Origin: Phycisphaerales bacterium
Lineage (GTDB): Bacteria; Planctomycetota; Phycisphaerae; Phycisphaerales; UBA1924
Length of the DNA stretch: 64,000 nucleotides
Reading direction: 5' to 3'
Assembly: GCA_029260515.1 (NCBI GenBank)
Contig: JAJDDC010000070.1
Coordinates: forward strand, 1 to 64,000
Part shown: piece by piece, positions 40,957 through 48,819 of the stretch
Numbering within the stretch: the first letter of the stretch is position 1
Layout of the letters: the number at the start of each line of letters is the position of its first letter
The notes under the pieces: model-generated
What the model saw: the letters and a program-made list of their open reading frames with translations, nothing else
Told to the model about the DNA's origin: nothing
Databases searched by the model: none
Made by a program: the position numbers and the translations under genes

Positions 40957-40962
40957 AGTGTA
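40957..40962 (-). promoter_or_regulatory. -10-like TACACT box of the CCA-adding enzyme gene
   Basis: On the minus strand TACACT ends 7 nt before the ATG at 40949, with no Shine-Dalgarno sequence. Confidence 0.4.
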
Positions 40963-40974
40963 CGAGGCCAGTGC

Positions 40975-41319
40975 TCAGGCGTGCGATCGGCACTGCTCCA
41001 GGAACTCGACCGCCCGGCGCAGGTGCGGGATCACGATCGACCCGCCCACGATCAGGGCGATGTCGAATGTCTCGAAGATCTCCTCGTCGCTCGCCCCGCT
41101 CTTGACCGCCTGATCGACGTGGTAGGCGATGCAGTCGTCGCACCGGAGGACCATGCTCGCCGACAAACCAAGCAGCTCCTTGGTCCTCGCGTCCAGGGCG
41201 CCGGGCTCGTAGGCCTTGGTGTCCAGGCCGAAGAAGCGCTTGGTGGTCGTCGTGCCCCGGGCGAGGATCTTCTCGTTCATCGCGGCCCGGAACGCCTGGA
41301 ACTCGTCGTAGCGGCTCAT
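40975..41319 (-). CDS. AhpD/carboxymuconolactone-decarboxylase-like protein
   Basis: This 114-aa protein starts at ATG 41319 in an ATGA overlap. The AhpD-type redox site CDDCIAYH (CxxC followed by a His) sits in the usual helix after LLGLSASMVLR. The C-terminal helix has EEIFETFDIALIVGGSIVI. Such proteins are disulfide reductases or peroxidase partners, and the short form is common. It is the last gene of an operon with a thioredoxin-like lipoprotein and an O-methyltransferase, so a redox role is likely. Confidence 0.87.
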   Translation of the reverse strand: MSRYDEFQAFRAAMNEKILARGTTTTKRFFGLDTKAYEPGALDARTKELLGLSASMVLRCDDCIAYHVDQAVKSGASDEEIFETFDIALIVGGSIVIPHLRRAVEFLEQCRSHA

Positions 41320-42620
41320 GGTTGCTCCGTGTGCTCGCCGGGTTCGGGACGGGTCTCGGTCTTTGAATCGACGAGCAGTCTCAGGATCTCCTGCTTCGCC
41401 TGCGCAAGGAATCGCTCGTGCGCACCGCCCGTCGCCGGGCCGTTGTAGCCGGTGAGGACCGAGACCGGCCCGCCCTCGTCGTCCAGGAAGATGAGCGTCG
41501 GGTACGCGTGGACCCTGTCGATGATGGGCAGGGTCTGCCCGGCCTGGTCTTTGTCGGTCGGGCCCGCGAGGTAGAGGGGCCAGGTCACGCCGTGGATGTC
41601 GCGGTACGCCCCGACGCGCGGCGCGTCGGACGCCGCCTCGCCCATGAACTCGTAGGCGAGACCGACGACGCCCAGCCCGTCGTCCGCGTGCTCGTCGAGC
41701 ATGGCGACGAGGTCGTCCGTGCAGTCGGCGCTGTTGGGGCACCACGAGCCGAAGACCATGACGATGGTCGCGTCTTTGCCGAGTGCATCGACCGCCTCAC
41801 GGAGCGTGGTCGCCTCGCCATCGAGCGTGCGGATCGTCACGTCGTCGATCGACGCGTCGGGCGTGACCGATACGAGTGACGCGGGATCCGGCAGGGCCGC
41901 CCCGTCGTCGCGGGTCGCGGCCCACGTCTCGATGCCCCAGTTGCCCCACGACGTGTCGCCCAGCAGCGAGCCGTCGCTCTGGAGCGAGGCCCGGACCAGG
42001 ATCGCGTGCCCGCCATCGAACGCGGACAGCCGGATCATGTTCGCGTCCGCCCGCCCGGCCATGTACCGGTAGTCGCCCGTGGGCGTCATGATCGTGCCCG
42101 TGGCGCCGCCGTCGTCGCCGACCTCGAAGACGCCCACGCCCTGGCCGCCCTCATCGCCGAAGTCGATCCGCCAACGCCCGTCGAACGCCGCGGCGTTGAC
42201 GACGCCGCTGGGGTGCGGCTCGAATCGGACGCCCGCGTCCCCGGCGCTCGCGCGGGCGAGCAGGATCGCGACCTTGCCCCCCGCACGGGGCTTGACCCAC
42301 GCGCCGCCCAGGCCGCCGTTCATGTTGTCGGCGGACAGCGTCAGCGTCGAGTCGTAGTGCGGGAAGTACACCTCGAGCGTGAGAGGGTTGCGCGTGAGCG
42401 TGACGTCGTCGATCCGCAGCGTCTCCTCGCCGTTGTGGATCAGCACGTGGTCGGGCACGCCCCCGTCCTCGGCGCCGACGACGTCCATCCGGAACGGCAG
42501 CTCCCCGCCCTCGGCCTGGAGGACCACGCGGTAACTCGGAGACAGGGGCGGGTCGGGGTCGGAGCAGCCGGCGAGCATCCCCGAGGCAACGAGACACCAG
42601 AGCAAGATGGTTGCCCGCAT
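41316..42620 (-). CDS. Thioredoxin-like (TlpA-type) lipoprotein with a monothiol site
   Basis: This 434-aa protein starts at ATG 42620, one base overlapping the O-methyltransferase stop. A lipobox (SGMLAGCSDPD) anchors it in the envelope. The N-terminal 240 residues are beta-rich and unfamiliar (RVVLQAEGGELPFRMDVVG, VYFPHYDSTLTLSADNMNGG), a layout seen before thioredoxin domains in planctomycete and Bacteroidetes TlpA-like proteins. The C-terminal domain has IVMVFGSWCPNSADCTDD. The first active-site Cys is kept but the second is Ser (CPNS rather than CPxC), with another Cys four residues on. It may therefore act as a monothiol or use an unusual Cys pair. Confidence 0.82.
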   Translation of the reverse strand: MRATILLWCLVASGMLAGCSDPDPPLSPSYRVVLQAEGGELPFRMDVVGAEDGGVPDHVLIHNGEETLRIDDVTLTRNPLTLEVYFPHYDSTLTLSADNMNGGLGGAWVKPRAGGKVAILLARASAGDAGVRFEPHPSGVVNAAAFDGRWRIDFGDEGGQGVGVFEVGDDGGATGTIMTPTGDYRYMAGRADANMIRLSAFDGGHAILVRASLQSDGSLLGDTSWGNWGIETWAATRDDGAALPDPASLVSVTPDASIDDVTIRTLDGEATTLREAVDALGKDATIVMVFGSWCPNSADCTDDLVAMLDEHADDGLGVVGLAYEFMGEAASDAPRVGAYRDIHGVTWPLYLAGPTDKDQAGQTLPIIDRVHAYPTLIFLDDEGGPVSVLTGYNGPATGGAHERFLAQAKQEILRLLVDSKTETRPEPGEHTEQP

Positions 42621-43285
42621 CACGTCTTCCTCGCGATCTGCACGCCCTCGCGGATCGGCACGCACGCGGTCTCGAACGCGTCGTCCGCCGCCAGCGCCCG
42701 GTTGAAGGCGTCCACGGCGTCGCGCGAGGCGTTGGCGCCCGGCGCGTCGTCGATCCACCAGCCCCCGCCGCCCAGCGCGTTGTCCGCGACCAGCAGCCCG
42801 CCGGGACGCAGCAGCGCGCGGGCGCTGGCGGCGTACCCCGGGTACTCGGTCTTGATGCCGTCCAGAAACACAAGGTCCACGCTCGAGGCGCCCAGCTCCT
42901 CGACGAGCTGTGGCAGCACGTCGAGCCCGAACCCACGCCGGATCTGCACCCGCGCGCCCACGCCCGAGGCGTCGAACTCGCACCGGGCGAAGTCCGCGTG
43001 CAGGTCCTCGGGCTCGATCGTGACCAGTCGCCCACCCTCACCGAGCCCGCGGGCCAGCCAGATGCCCGAGTACCCGCCCAGCGTGCCGACCTCGACGATC
43101 GTGCGGGCGCCGACCATGCGCCCGAGCAGCGTGAGCAGGCGCCCGACACTGGCCGAGACGGCGATGTCGGGCAGGCCCGCCTGCACCGCCCGCGTCATCA
43201 GCGTCGCGAGCCGCTCGTCCTCGCGGCCGAAGACGTCGTCGAGGTACGTGCTCGTGCGGGTCCATCGGTCGGGCGTCATCTGCAT
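42620..43285 (-). CDS. SAM-dependent O-methyltransferase (family 3, CCoAOMT-like)
   Basis: This 221-aa protein has the family pattern VSASVGRLLTLLGRMVGA, TIVEVGTLGGYSGIWLARGL, VTIEPEDLHADFAR and SVDLVFLDGIKTEYPGYAA, then GGLLVADNALGGG. This matches the small-molecule O-methyltransferase family that includes caffeoyl-CoA O-methyltransferases; the metal-binding DxxxxD-N triad is in DG...DN. The bacterial substrate is unknown. ATG 43285 has no Shine-Dalgarno sequence but is 6 nt from a TACGAT box. Confidence 0.9.
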   Translation of the reverse strand: MQMTPDRWTRTSTYLDDVFGREDERLATLMTRAVQAGLPDIAVSASVGRLLTLLGRMVGARTIVEVGTLGGYSGIWLARGLGEGGRLVTIEPEDLHADFARCEFDASGVGARVQIRRGFGLDVLPQLVEELGASSVDLVFLDGIKTEYPGYAASARALLRPGGLLVADNALGGGGWWIDDAPGANASRDAVDAFNRALAADDAFETACVPIREGVQIARKT

Positions 43286-43291
43286 GCCCGG

Positions 43292-43297
43292 ATCGTA
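43292..43297 (-). promoter_or_regulatory. -10-like TACGAT box of the O-methyltransferase operon
   Basis: On the minus strand TACGAT ends 6 nt before ATG 43285. The same hexamer precedes queA and ribBA at similar distances. Confidence 0.4.
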
Positions 43298-43323
43298 CGC
43301 GGGCGCGGCGGGCGCCCGGGCGC

Positions 43324-43821
43324 CTACTCCGCCTTCGTGAACACGAGGCGGAGGTCCTCGACCGGGAAGCCCTCGGCATCCGCCTCGGAGATGTTGGGCA
43401 GCATCACGAGCTTGCCGCCCTCGATCGAGCCGCGGGCGCGCTCCTCCTCGCCCTCGAGCATGACGATCTGCCCGCCCTGCTCGCTCCACGTCCCCTCGGT
43501 CGTCGTGTCCCGCGCGTCCACCACGCGGTACGTCCCGTCGGCGTTGATGCTCATCGTCGCCCGCATCGACTCGCTCATCTGATCGACCATCGAGCCGAGC
43601 ATGCTCTGCATCATGCCCGCGGCCATCCGCTCGGATTCGTCCTCGGATTCCTTCATCCTCTCGACCTGTTTCTGCATCGCGGCGTGGAACGAGGCCTTGG
43701 TCGCCTCGATGTCCGTCTCCCACTCGCCCGCGAACGGGCTCGAACCGCCGCACCCGGTGAGGGCCAGGCAGATCGACAAAGCCGACAAGAGCAGCAATAC
43801 CCGCCGAGTCATGGTCACCAT
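43324..43821 (-). CDS. Lipoprotein of unknown function
   Basis: This 165-aa protein starts at ATG 43821 or 43812. A lipoprotein signal is clear (LLLLSALSICLALTGCGG). The mature part has a helical, Met-rich segment (AAGMMQSMLGSMVDQMSESM) and a small beta region (SINADGTYRVVDARDTTTEG, GTWSEQGGQIVMLEGEEE). The pattern resembles extracytoplasmic proteins that contain a lipocalin-like 'increase in weight' domain, but no named family is recognised. The 179 bp to the next gene upstream hold nothing supported. Confidence 0.65.
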   Translation of the reverse strand: MVTMTRRVLLLLSALSICLALTGCGGSSPFAGEWETDIEATKASFHAAMQKQVERMKESEDESERMAAGMMQSMLGSMVDQMSESMRATMSINADGTYRVVDARDTTTEGTWSEQGGQIVMLEGEEERARGSIEGGKLVMLPNISEADAEGFPVEDLRLVFTKAE

Positions 43822-44000
43822 CGCGTCTCCGATCCAGGGCCCGACGAGGGCGGCTTCCCCCGCGTGTCGCCGAGCGTACACGCCGCCAACGGGAGCGTCC
43901 ATTGGAGGAACAAGCCCGTGCACGGCGCACCGCGCGACCGGTCCCGAGAACGCGATCTCCGCCCGCCGCCAGCCGCCCCCGCGTTGACGTCCCGGCCGGA

Positions 44001-44300
44001 TTAGTCCCCGACGCGATCTCTCCGCTCCTCCATGCTGACGCCGTCCACCGTGCTCGAGCCCACGTACTCGATCTTGCCCTCCCTGCGGTCGATGCGCCAG
44101 AGGTAGACGCCGCGCCCGCCGGGGCTCTGCGTGACGTGGTACGGGCCGGTGATTGGCCCGGCGCCCCGCGGCGCTCCCGCTGGCTGGGGCTGTTGTTCGG
44201 GCTGGCCCGCGGGCTGGGCCATCGCGAGCATCGTGCCCGCCGCGCCGGCCATGCCCAGACCAAGAACCACCCCGACCACCATCGCTCGACGCTCTGACAT
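44001..44300 (-). CDS. Small secreted hypothetical protein
   Basis: This 99-aa protein starts at ATG 44300, preceded by the strongest Shine-Dalgarno sequence of the window (AAAGGAGGT). An N-terminal signal or anchor helix (MVVGVVLGLGMAGAAGTMLA) leads to a Gln/Pro-rich linker and a compact end, GVYLWRIDRREGKIEYVGSS. The end resembles short beta-hairpin tags found on planctomycete secreted proteins. It is divergent from ribBA with 76 bp between starts. I do not recognise a function. Confidence 0.65.
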   Translation of the reverse strand: MSERRAMVVGVVLGLGMAGAAGTMLAMAQPAGQPEQQPQPAGAPRGAGPITGPYHVTQSPGGRGVYLWRIDRREGKIEYVGSSTVDGVSMEERRDRVGD

Positions 44301-44364
44301 CGTGATCAACCTCCTTTGAATACGTGACGCGCCACGGCACGAACGGCATGGCGCCCGGGCGGGA

Positions 44365-44370
44365 TACGAT
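44365..44370 (+). promoter_or_regulatory. -10-like TACGAT box of ribBA
   Basis: TACGAT ends 6 nt before the ribBA GTG, with no Shine-Dalgarno sequence and no room for an FMN riboswitch leader. Confidence 0.4.
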
Positions 44371-44376
44371 CCGCCG

Positions 44377-45585
44377 GTGTTCAGCCCTATCGAAGACATC
44401 CTCGCCGACCTCCGCGACGGGAAGATGGTCGTCGTCACCGACGACGAGAAGCGCGAGAACGAGGGCGACCTCGTCATCGCAGCCCAGCACATCTCGCCCG
44501 AGGCGGTCAACTTCATGGTCAGGCAGGCGGGCGGGTACATGTTCCTCTCGCTCACGAACGACGACTGCGACCGCTTGGATCTGCACGGGCAGACCGCGCG
44601 CAACACCTCGGCGCGTGGCACGCCCCTGACCGTCAGCATCGACGGCTCGCCCAGGCACGGCTTTACCACGGGCGTCTCCGCGACCGAACGTGCGAACACG
44701 ATCAAGCTTGCAATCGATCCGGCGTCCGGACCCGATGACTTTGTCAGGCCCGGGCACATCAACCCGCTCCGCTCGCGCGACGGCGGCGTGCTCGTCCGCA
44801 CCGGGCACACCGAGGCGATCGTGGACCTGTGCCGCCTGGCCGGGCTCTACCCAGCGGCCGTCGGCATCGAGGTCTGCCGACCCGATGGCGAGATGGCCCG
44901 CGTGCCCGACCTCGACACGTTCTGCGAGCAGCACAACCTGAAGATGTGCTCGATCGCCTCGCTCATCGAGCACCGCCTCGCCCGCGAGTCGCTCGTCACA
45001 CGACTCGACCCTGTAAAGGGAACCACGCTGCGCACGCCCGAGGGCGAGTTCACGCTCTATGCCTACGAGAGCGTCGTCGATCCCCTGCCCCACCTGGCCC
45101 TGACCGTCGGCGGCGTGGGCGCACCGGGCTCCAGGTCCGACGAGCCAACACTTGTGCGCATGCACAGGCGCAACCTGCTGGGCGACATCTTCGCCGACCT
45201 CGACTCCTCGCCCGAGGGCCCGACGAGCGGCACGCTCCGCGCCTCGATGCGCGCCATCCAGAAGGAAGGACGCGGCGCGATCGTCTACCTCCGCCCAGAG
45301 GGGATCGACGGCGTCGAGTCCCGCCTGGCCGACCGCCTCTCCGCCATCCGCCGCCCCGCCCCCGACACCGGCGCCGACACGCCCGACCTGACCCGCGCCG
45401 ACGGCGTCGCCGGCAACGCGCTGCCCGCCGCGATGCGGGACTTCGGCGTCGGCGGCCAGATCCTCCGCGACCTGGGCCTCTCGCGTCTCCGCCTGCTCAC
45501 CAACCACACCAAGGACCTGCCCGCGCTCGAGGCGTTCGCCCTCGAGATCGTCGGGCGTGTACCGATCCCCGCCGCCGACGCCTGA
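44377..45585 (+). CDS. ribBA: RibBA-type protein: DHBP synthase with degenerate GTP cyclohydrolase II domain
   Basis: This is a 402-aa fusion. The N-terminal half is 3,4-dihydroxy-2-butanone-4-phosphate synthase (riboflavin pathway), with VVVTDDEKRENEGDLVIAA, NFMVRQAGGYMFLSLT, GVSATERANTI, FVRPGHINPLRSRDGGVL and RTGHTEAIVDL. The C-terminal half has the GTP cyclohydrolase II fold (YAYESVVDPLPHLALTVG) but at residues about 260-275 reads VRMHRRNLLGDIFADLDS. The family has HSECLTGD plus two further zinc-binding Cys, so all three zinc ligands are missing. Only the DHBP synthase activity is expected; a separate GTP cyclohydrolase II should exist elsewhere. The start is GTG. The gene is monocistronic here. 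Confidence 0.9.
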   Translation: MFSPIEDILADLRDGKMVVVTDDEKRENEGDLVIAAQHISPEAVNFMVRQAGGYMFLSLTNDDCDRLDLHGQTARNTSARGTPLTVSIDGSPRHGFTTGVSATERANTIKLAIDPASGPDDFVRPGHINPLRSRDGGVLVRTGHTEAIVDLCRLAGLYPAAVGIEVCRPDGEMARVPDLDTFCEQHNLKMCSIASLIEHRLARESLVTRLDPVKGTTLRTPEGEFTLYAYESVVDPLPHLALTVGGVGAPGSRSDEPTLVRMHRRNLLGDIFADLDSSPEGPTSGTLRASMRAIQKEGRGAIVYLRPEGIDGVESRLADRLSAIRRPAPDTGADTPDLTRADGVAGNALPAAMRDFGVGGQILRDLGLSRLRLLTNHTKDLPALEAFALEIVGRVPIPAADA

Positions 45586-45864
45586 AGCAGGCTTAATTCA
45601 AGAGATATCACCGGATATTTCTGCCGGGATGAACCGCGAACCCCCGCCCCACGACCTGGGTACGAGGCGGGGCGTACACGGGTTTTGCGTGCATTCGGCG
45701 CGTGATTATGGGAAGCTGTTCGGGTTGTCGGCCGGGTGGGCCGGCGACGCGCACGCGGTGGGGAACGCCCGGCGAGGGCGGCCGCGGGCCCAGGTCGAGG
45801 GCGCGATCCCGACCCAACCAGACCCGGACGGCAGCGCACGCCCGGGCACACTCGGAGTCACACG
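45586..45864 (+). promoter_or_regulatory. Intergenic region with candidate promoter for the DUF1579 cluster
   Basis: This 279-bp gap has no supported gene. A weak sigma-70-like pair, TTGCGT (45685-45690) and TATGGG (45707-45712), 16 bp apart, lies in a locally AT-richer stretch about 150 bp before the first cluster gene. Two ATAT motifs around 45605-45616 are the only other notable pattern. Confidence 0.25.
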
Positions 45865-46476
45865 ATGGTCCGCACAACACTCTTCGGAACCGGTCTGGTC
45901 ACGCTCGCGCTCGTCGTCGGCGCGGGCGTCTACACCGCGGGCTACACCCACGGCGCCGCGGTCCCGGTCGCCCAGCCCGAGGGCGAGCCCGACATGGAAG
46001 CGATGATGAAGATGATGATGGAGGCCGCCGCACCGGGCGAGCAGCACGCCGGGCTCATGAAGGCCAAGGGCGACTGGAACGTGCACTCCGAGTTCTCCAT
46101 GGGCGGGATGGACGCCGAGGGGCACGGCGAGTTCACTGCCAAGAGCATCATCGGCGGACGCTTCGTGCTCAGCCACAACGTCGGCGACTTCATGGACACG
46201 CCCTTCGAGGGCATGGCAATCACCGGCTACGACAACATCAAGGGCGAGTACGTCGGTATCTGGATCGACAACTTCGGCACAGGCGTCCTGTACCTGACCG
46301 GGCAGATGGAACGCGGCTCGCTCGTCATGACGGGCACGACTCTCAGCCCCGCCGGCCCCCACGAGATGAAGATCGTCACGACATACACCGACGACAACAC
46401 CATGATCGACACGTTCTACGACAAGCCCGGCGAGGATTGGGTCCAGTCCGGCACGGTCACGTACACACGCAAATAA
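45865..46476 (+). CDS. DUF1579-type secreted protein, paralogue 1
   Basis: This 203-aa protein starts at ATG 45865 with a signal or anchor helix (LVTLALVVGAGVYTAGY). The mature domain has APGEQHAGLMKAKGDWNVHS, then GGRFVLSHNVGDFMDTPFEG, ITGYDNIKGEYVGIWIDNFG and TDDNTMIDTFYDKPG. This fits the DUF1579 pattern (lipocalin-like beta barrel: 'EH..L....G.W......', 'GRF....y.G.f.G..f.G....GYD......Y...W.D...T'). Function is unknown. It is the first of four tandem relatives and is most like paralogue 2. Confidence 0.82.
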   Translation: MVRTTLFGTGLVTLALVVGAGVYTAGYTHGAAVPVAQPEGEPDMEAMMKMMMEAAAPGEQHAGLMKAKGDWNVHSEFSMGGMDAEGHGEFTAKSIIGGRFVLSHNVGDFMDTPFEGMAITGYDNIKGEYVGIWIDNFGTGVLYLTGQMERGSLVMTGTTLSPAGPHEMKIVTTYTDDNTMIDTFYDKPGEDWVQSGTVTYTRK

Positions 46477-46560
46477 ACACGTTCGCACGACGCGCCGCCC
46501 GACGCCGGGAGGCGCGATCAACCTGACCCGAATCACACAAACCCATACTGGAGACCCAAC

Positions 46561-47196
46561 ATGATCCGCAGCACACTCGTCGGCGCCGGCGCCGTGACCC
46601 TCGTTCTCGGAGTCGGCACGCTCTCGTACCGCGCCGGGCAGGTCAACGCGACCACGATCCCCGTCGCCCAGCCCGAGGGCGAGGTTGATATGGACGCCAT
46701 GATGCAGATGATGGCGAAGGCCGCGACCCCGGGCGAGCAGCACGCACAGCTCGCCGAGGCCGCCGGCGACTGGAAGGCGCACACCAAGTTCGCCATGGGC
46801 CCGGGCGAGATGACCGAGGGCGAGGCGACCATGAGCGTCGGCACGATCCTCGGCGGCCGCTTCACCAAGAGCAGCTTCGAGGGCGAGTTCGCCGGCGACC
46901 CGTTCCACGGCATCGGGATCACCGGCTACGACAACGTCAAGCAGGAGTACGTCAGCATCTGGATGGACTCCTTCACCACCGGCATCATGTACATGACCGG
47001 CCAGCAGAAGAGCGAGGGCATCGTCTTCCACGGCACGACCACCAACCCGATGGGCGAGACCGAGATGAAGCTGGTCACCTCGCAGCCGAAGGAAGGCGTG
47101 ATGAAGGACACCTTCTACGAGAAGCACGACGGCGAATGGGTCTTCCACGGCGAGATCACCTACACCCGCGTCGGGCACGGCATGGCCGACGACTGA
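46561..47196 (+). CDS. DUF1579-type secreted protein, paralogue 2
   Basis: This 211-aa protein starts at ATG 46561 with a membrane/signal helix (GAVTLVLGVGTLSYRAGQ). It shares VAQPEGEVDMDAMMQMM and TPGEQHAQLAEAAGDWKAHT with paralogue 1, then GGRFTKSSFEGEFAGDPFHG, ITGYDNVKQEYVSIWMDSFT and the terminal EWVFHGEITYTR. The extent of identity points to a recent tandem duplication. The 84-bp gap from paralogue 1 shows no terminator. Confidence 0.82.
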   Translation: MIRSTLVGAGAVTLVLGVGTLSYRAGQVNATTIPVAQPEGEVDMDAMMQMMAKAATPGEQHAQLAEAAGDWKAHTKFAMGPGEMTEGEATMSVGTILGGRFTKSSFEGEFAGDPFHGIGITGYDNVKQEYVSIWMDSFTTGIMYMTGQQKSEGIVFHGTTTNPMGETEMKLVTSQPKEGVMKDTFYEKHDGEWVFHGEITYTRVGHGMADD

Positions 47197-47279
47197 ACAC
47201 CCAAAGAACACACACGCGCCCACGGGCCCACCCGCCCGCGGGCGTGTTCCACCAGAGCCCCAACGAAAAGGAAGACCCC

Positions 47280-47951
47280 ATGATCCGCCTCACGCTGACG
47301 ACCACCGGCATCGCCGCCGCGACCACGATCCTCCTCGGTGGCGCGTTCGTCGCCGGACGCGCGACGACGCCCGACACGACCGCGCCCGCCTCGATCACCC
47401 CCGCCGCCCAGCCCGAGCAGATGGGCATGCCCACGCCCGAGCAGGTCAAGGAGATGATGGCCGCCAGCGCCGCCAAGGCGCCCGAGCACGACGTCCTCGC
47501 CCGCTTCGCCGGCGCCTGGAACGCCGAGATGAACTTCCTCACGGCCCCCGGCGCCGACCCCGAGGTCTCGCACGCCAAGGCCGAGTACACGGCCATTCTG
47601 GACGGGCGCTTCGTCAAGAACCACTACAAGGGCATGTTCAAGTTCATGGGCGCAGAGATGCCCTTCGAGGGCTACGGCATGCTCGGGTACGACACCGCCA
47701 GGGGCGAGTACGTCACCGCCTGGTGCGACAACCTCAGCACCTCCATGCTCGTCGAGAAGGGCGAGCCCGGCGACGACGCGGACCGAATCACCGTCGAGGG
47801 CCAGATGCTCAACCAGATGGGCGCCGAGTCGCCCTTCAGGCACGTCTACGCCTTCCACGACGACGGCTCGTTCACCCTCGAGTTCCACCAGCCCGACCCC
47901 GCGACGGGCGAGATGATGAAGATCGGCTGGATCGACCACAGCAGGCCCTGA
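47280..47951 (+). CDS. DUF1579-type secreted protein, paralogue 3
   Basis: This 223-aa protein starts at ATG 47280 after AAAAGGAAG. The signal helix (GIAAATTILLGGAFVAGR) is followed by a Thr/Pro linker and EHDVLARFAGAWNAEMNF, DGRFVKNHYKGMFKFMGAEM, PFEGYGMLGYDTARGEYVTA and TLEFHQPDPATGEMMKIG. It is more diverged than paralogues 1 and 2. The end of the protein (EMMKIGWIDHSRP) is typical of DUF1579 members. Confidence 0.82.
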   Translation: MIRLTLTTTGIAAATTILLGGAFVAGRATTPDTTAPASITPAAQPEQMGMPTPEQVKEMMAASAAKAPEHDVLARFAGAWNAEMNFLTAPGADPEVSHAKAEYTAILDGRFVKNHYKGMFKFMGAEMPFEGYGMLGYDTARGEYVTAWCDNLSTSMLVEKGEPGDDADRITVEGQMLNQMGAESPFRHVYAFHDDGSFTLEFHQPDPATGEMMKIGWIDHSRP

Positions 47952-47966
47952 ACGCAGGAGTCCCCC

Positions 47967-48494
47967 ATGAGCAGCGAGCCCCATGCGCCCGACCAGATGG
48001 CCGCGTGCGCCGAGATGTTCAAACCCGTCGCCGAGCACGCCGAGTTTGCGCCCTTCGTGGGCACGTTCCGCGCCGAGGTCCGCATGTGGATGCCCGGCGC
48101 CTCCGAACCACAGATCTCGACCGGGACGATGGTCAACGAGCTGGTCCTGGGCGACCGCTACCTCGAGCAGCGCTACCAGGACGACTCGGGCATGTTCCAG
48201 GGGCGCGGTTTCCTGGGCTACAACACCGTGGACAAGCGCTACGAGGGCTTCTGGATCGACTCCATGGCGACCTTCTTCCAGGTCGAGCACGGCCAGCTCG
48301 ACAAGAACTCTCGCACGTGGGAGATGCACAGCACCATGACCGACCCCGGCGCGGGCACACCCATGCACAAACGCTCGGTCATGACGGCGACCGACGACGA
48401 CCACCTCACCATGGAGATGTACTTCGCGCCGCTGATCGACGGCAAGCCGGGCCCCGAGTGCAAGTGCATGGAGATCCGCTACGAGCGGAAGTAG
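47967..48494 (+). CDS. DUF1579-type protein, paralogue 4 (no signal peptide)
   Basis: This 175-aa protein starts at ATG 47967, 15 bases after the previous stop. It has the DUF1579 core (EHAEFAPFVGTFRAEVRM, LGDRYLEQRYQDDSGMFQGR, FLGYNTVDKRYEGFWIDSM, KRSVMTATDDDHLTMEMYF) but no signal peptide, so it would stay in the cytoplasm, unlike its three neighbours. This suggests either loss of the leader after duplication or a different site of action. Confidence 0.8.
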   Translation: MSSEPHAPDQMAACAEMFKPVAEHAEFAPFVGTFRAEVRMWMPGASEPQISTGTMVNELVLGDRYLEQRYQDDSGMFQGRGFLGYNTVDKRYEGFWIDSMATFFQVEHGQLDKNSRTWEMHSTMTDPGAGTPMHKRSVMTATDDDHLTMEMYFAPLIDGKPGPECKCMEIRYERK

Positions 48495-48498
48495 ACCG

Positions 48499-48813
48499 GT
48501 GGGCGACACGACCGACCGCCAGCAGTTCGTCTGCTTCCTCGAGCCCGCGCGCGACGCGATGCCCGAGGACCCGACGCCCGAGGAGGCCGCGGGCGTCCGC
48601 GCGCACTTCGAGTACTACACCGGGCTGCACGAGGCCGGCACGCTGATCCTCGCCGGGCGGACGCTCGAACGCCCCTGGGTCGGTGTGTTCGTCTTCGAGG
48701 CCGCCTCGCGCGAGGCCGCCCAGCGCGTCGTGGACCAGGACCCGGCCATCATCGCCGGCCTGTTCAAAGCCCGCCTGCAGCCCTACCGCGTCGCGCTCGC
48801 ACGCGATCAGTGA
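48499..48813 (+). CDS. YciI-like small protein
   Basis: This 104-aa protein starts at GTG 48499. It has a ferredoxin-like dimeric alpha/beta fold with QQFVCFLEPARD, EYYTGLHEAGTLILAGRTLE, VGVFVFEAASREAAQRVVDQ DP and KARLQPYRVAL, as in the YciI/YCII family. The family's conserved His-Asp pair is only partly kept (HFEYYTGL and DPAI). Its function is unknown in most bacteria. It is the last gene of the plus-strand DUF1579 unit and converges on the GNAT gene; the shared stop region reads TGAGCCGGCTCA, a 12-bp palindrome. Confidence 0.78.
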   Translation: MGDTTDRQQFVCFLEPARDAMPEDPTPEEAAGVRAHFEYYTGLHEAGTLILAGRTLERPWVGVFVFEAASREAAQRVVDQDPAIIAGLFKARLQPYRVALARDQ

Positions 48814-48819
48814 GCCGGC

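Noticed and set aside
44301-44376. FMN riboswitch before ribBA
   Set aside because: The gap is only 76 bp, divergent, and the predicted leader is a few nucleotides; none of the RFN element's conserved segments is seen.
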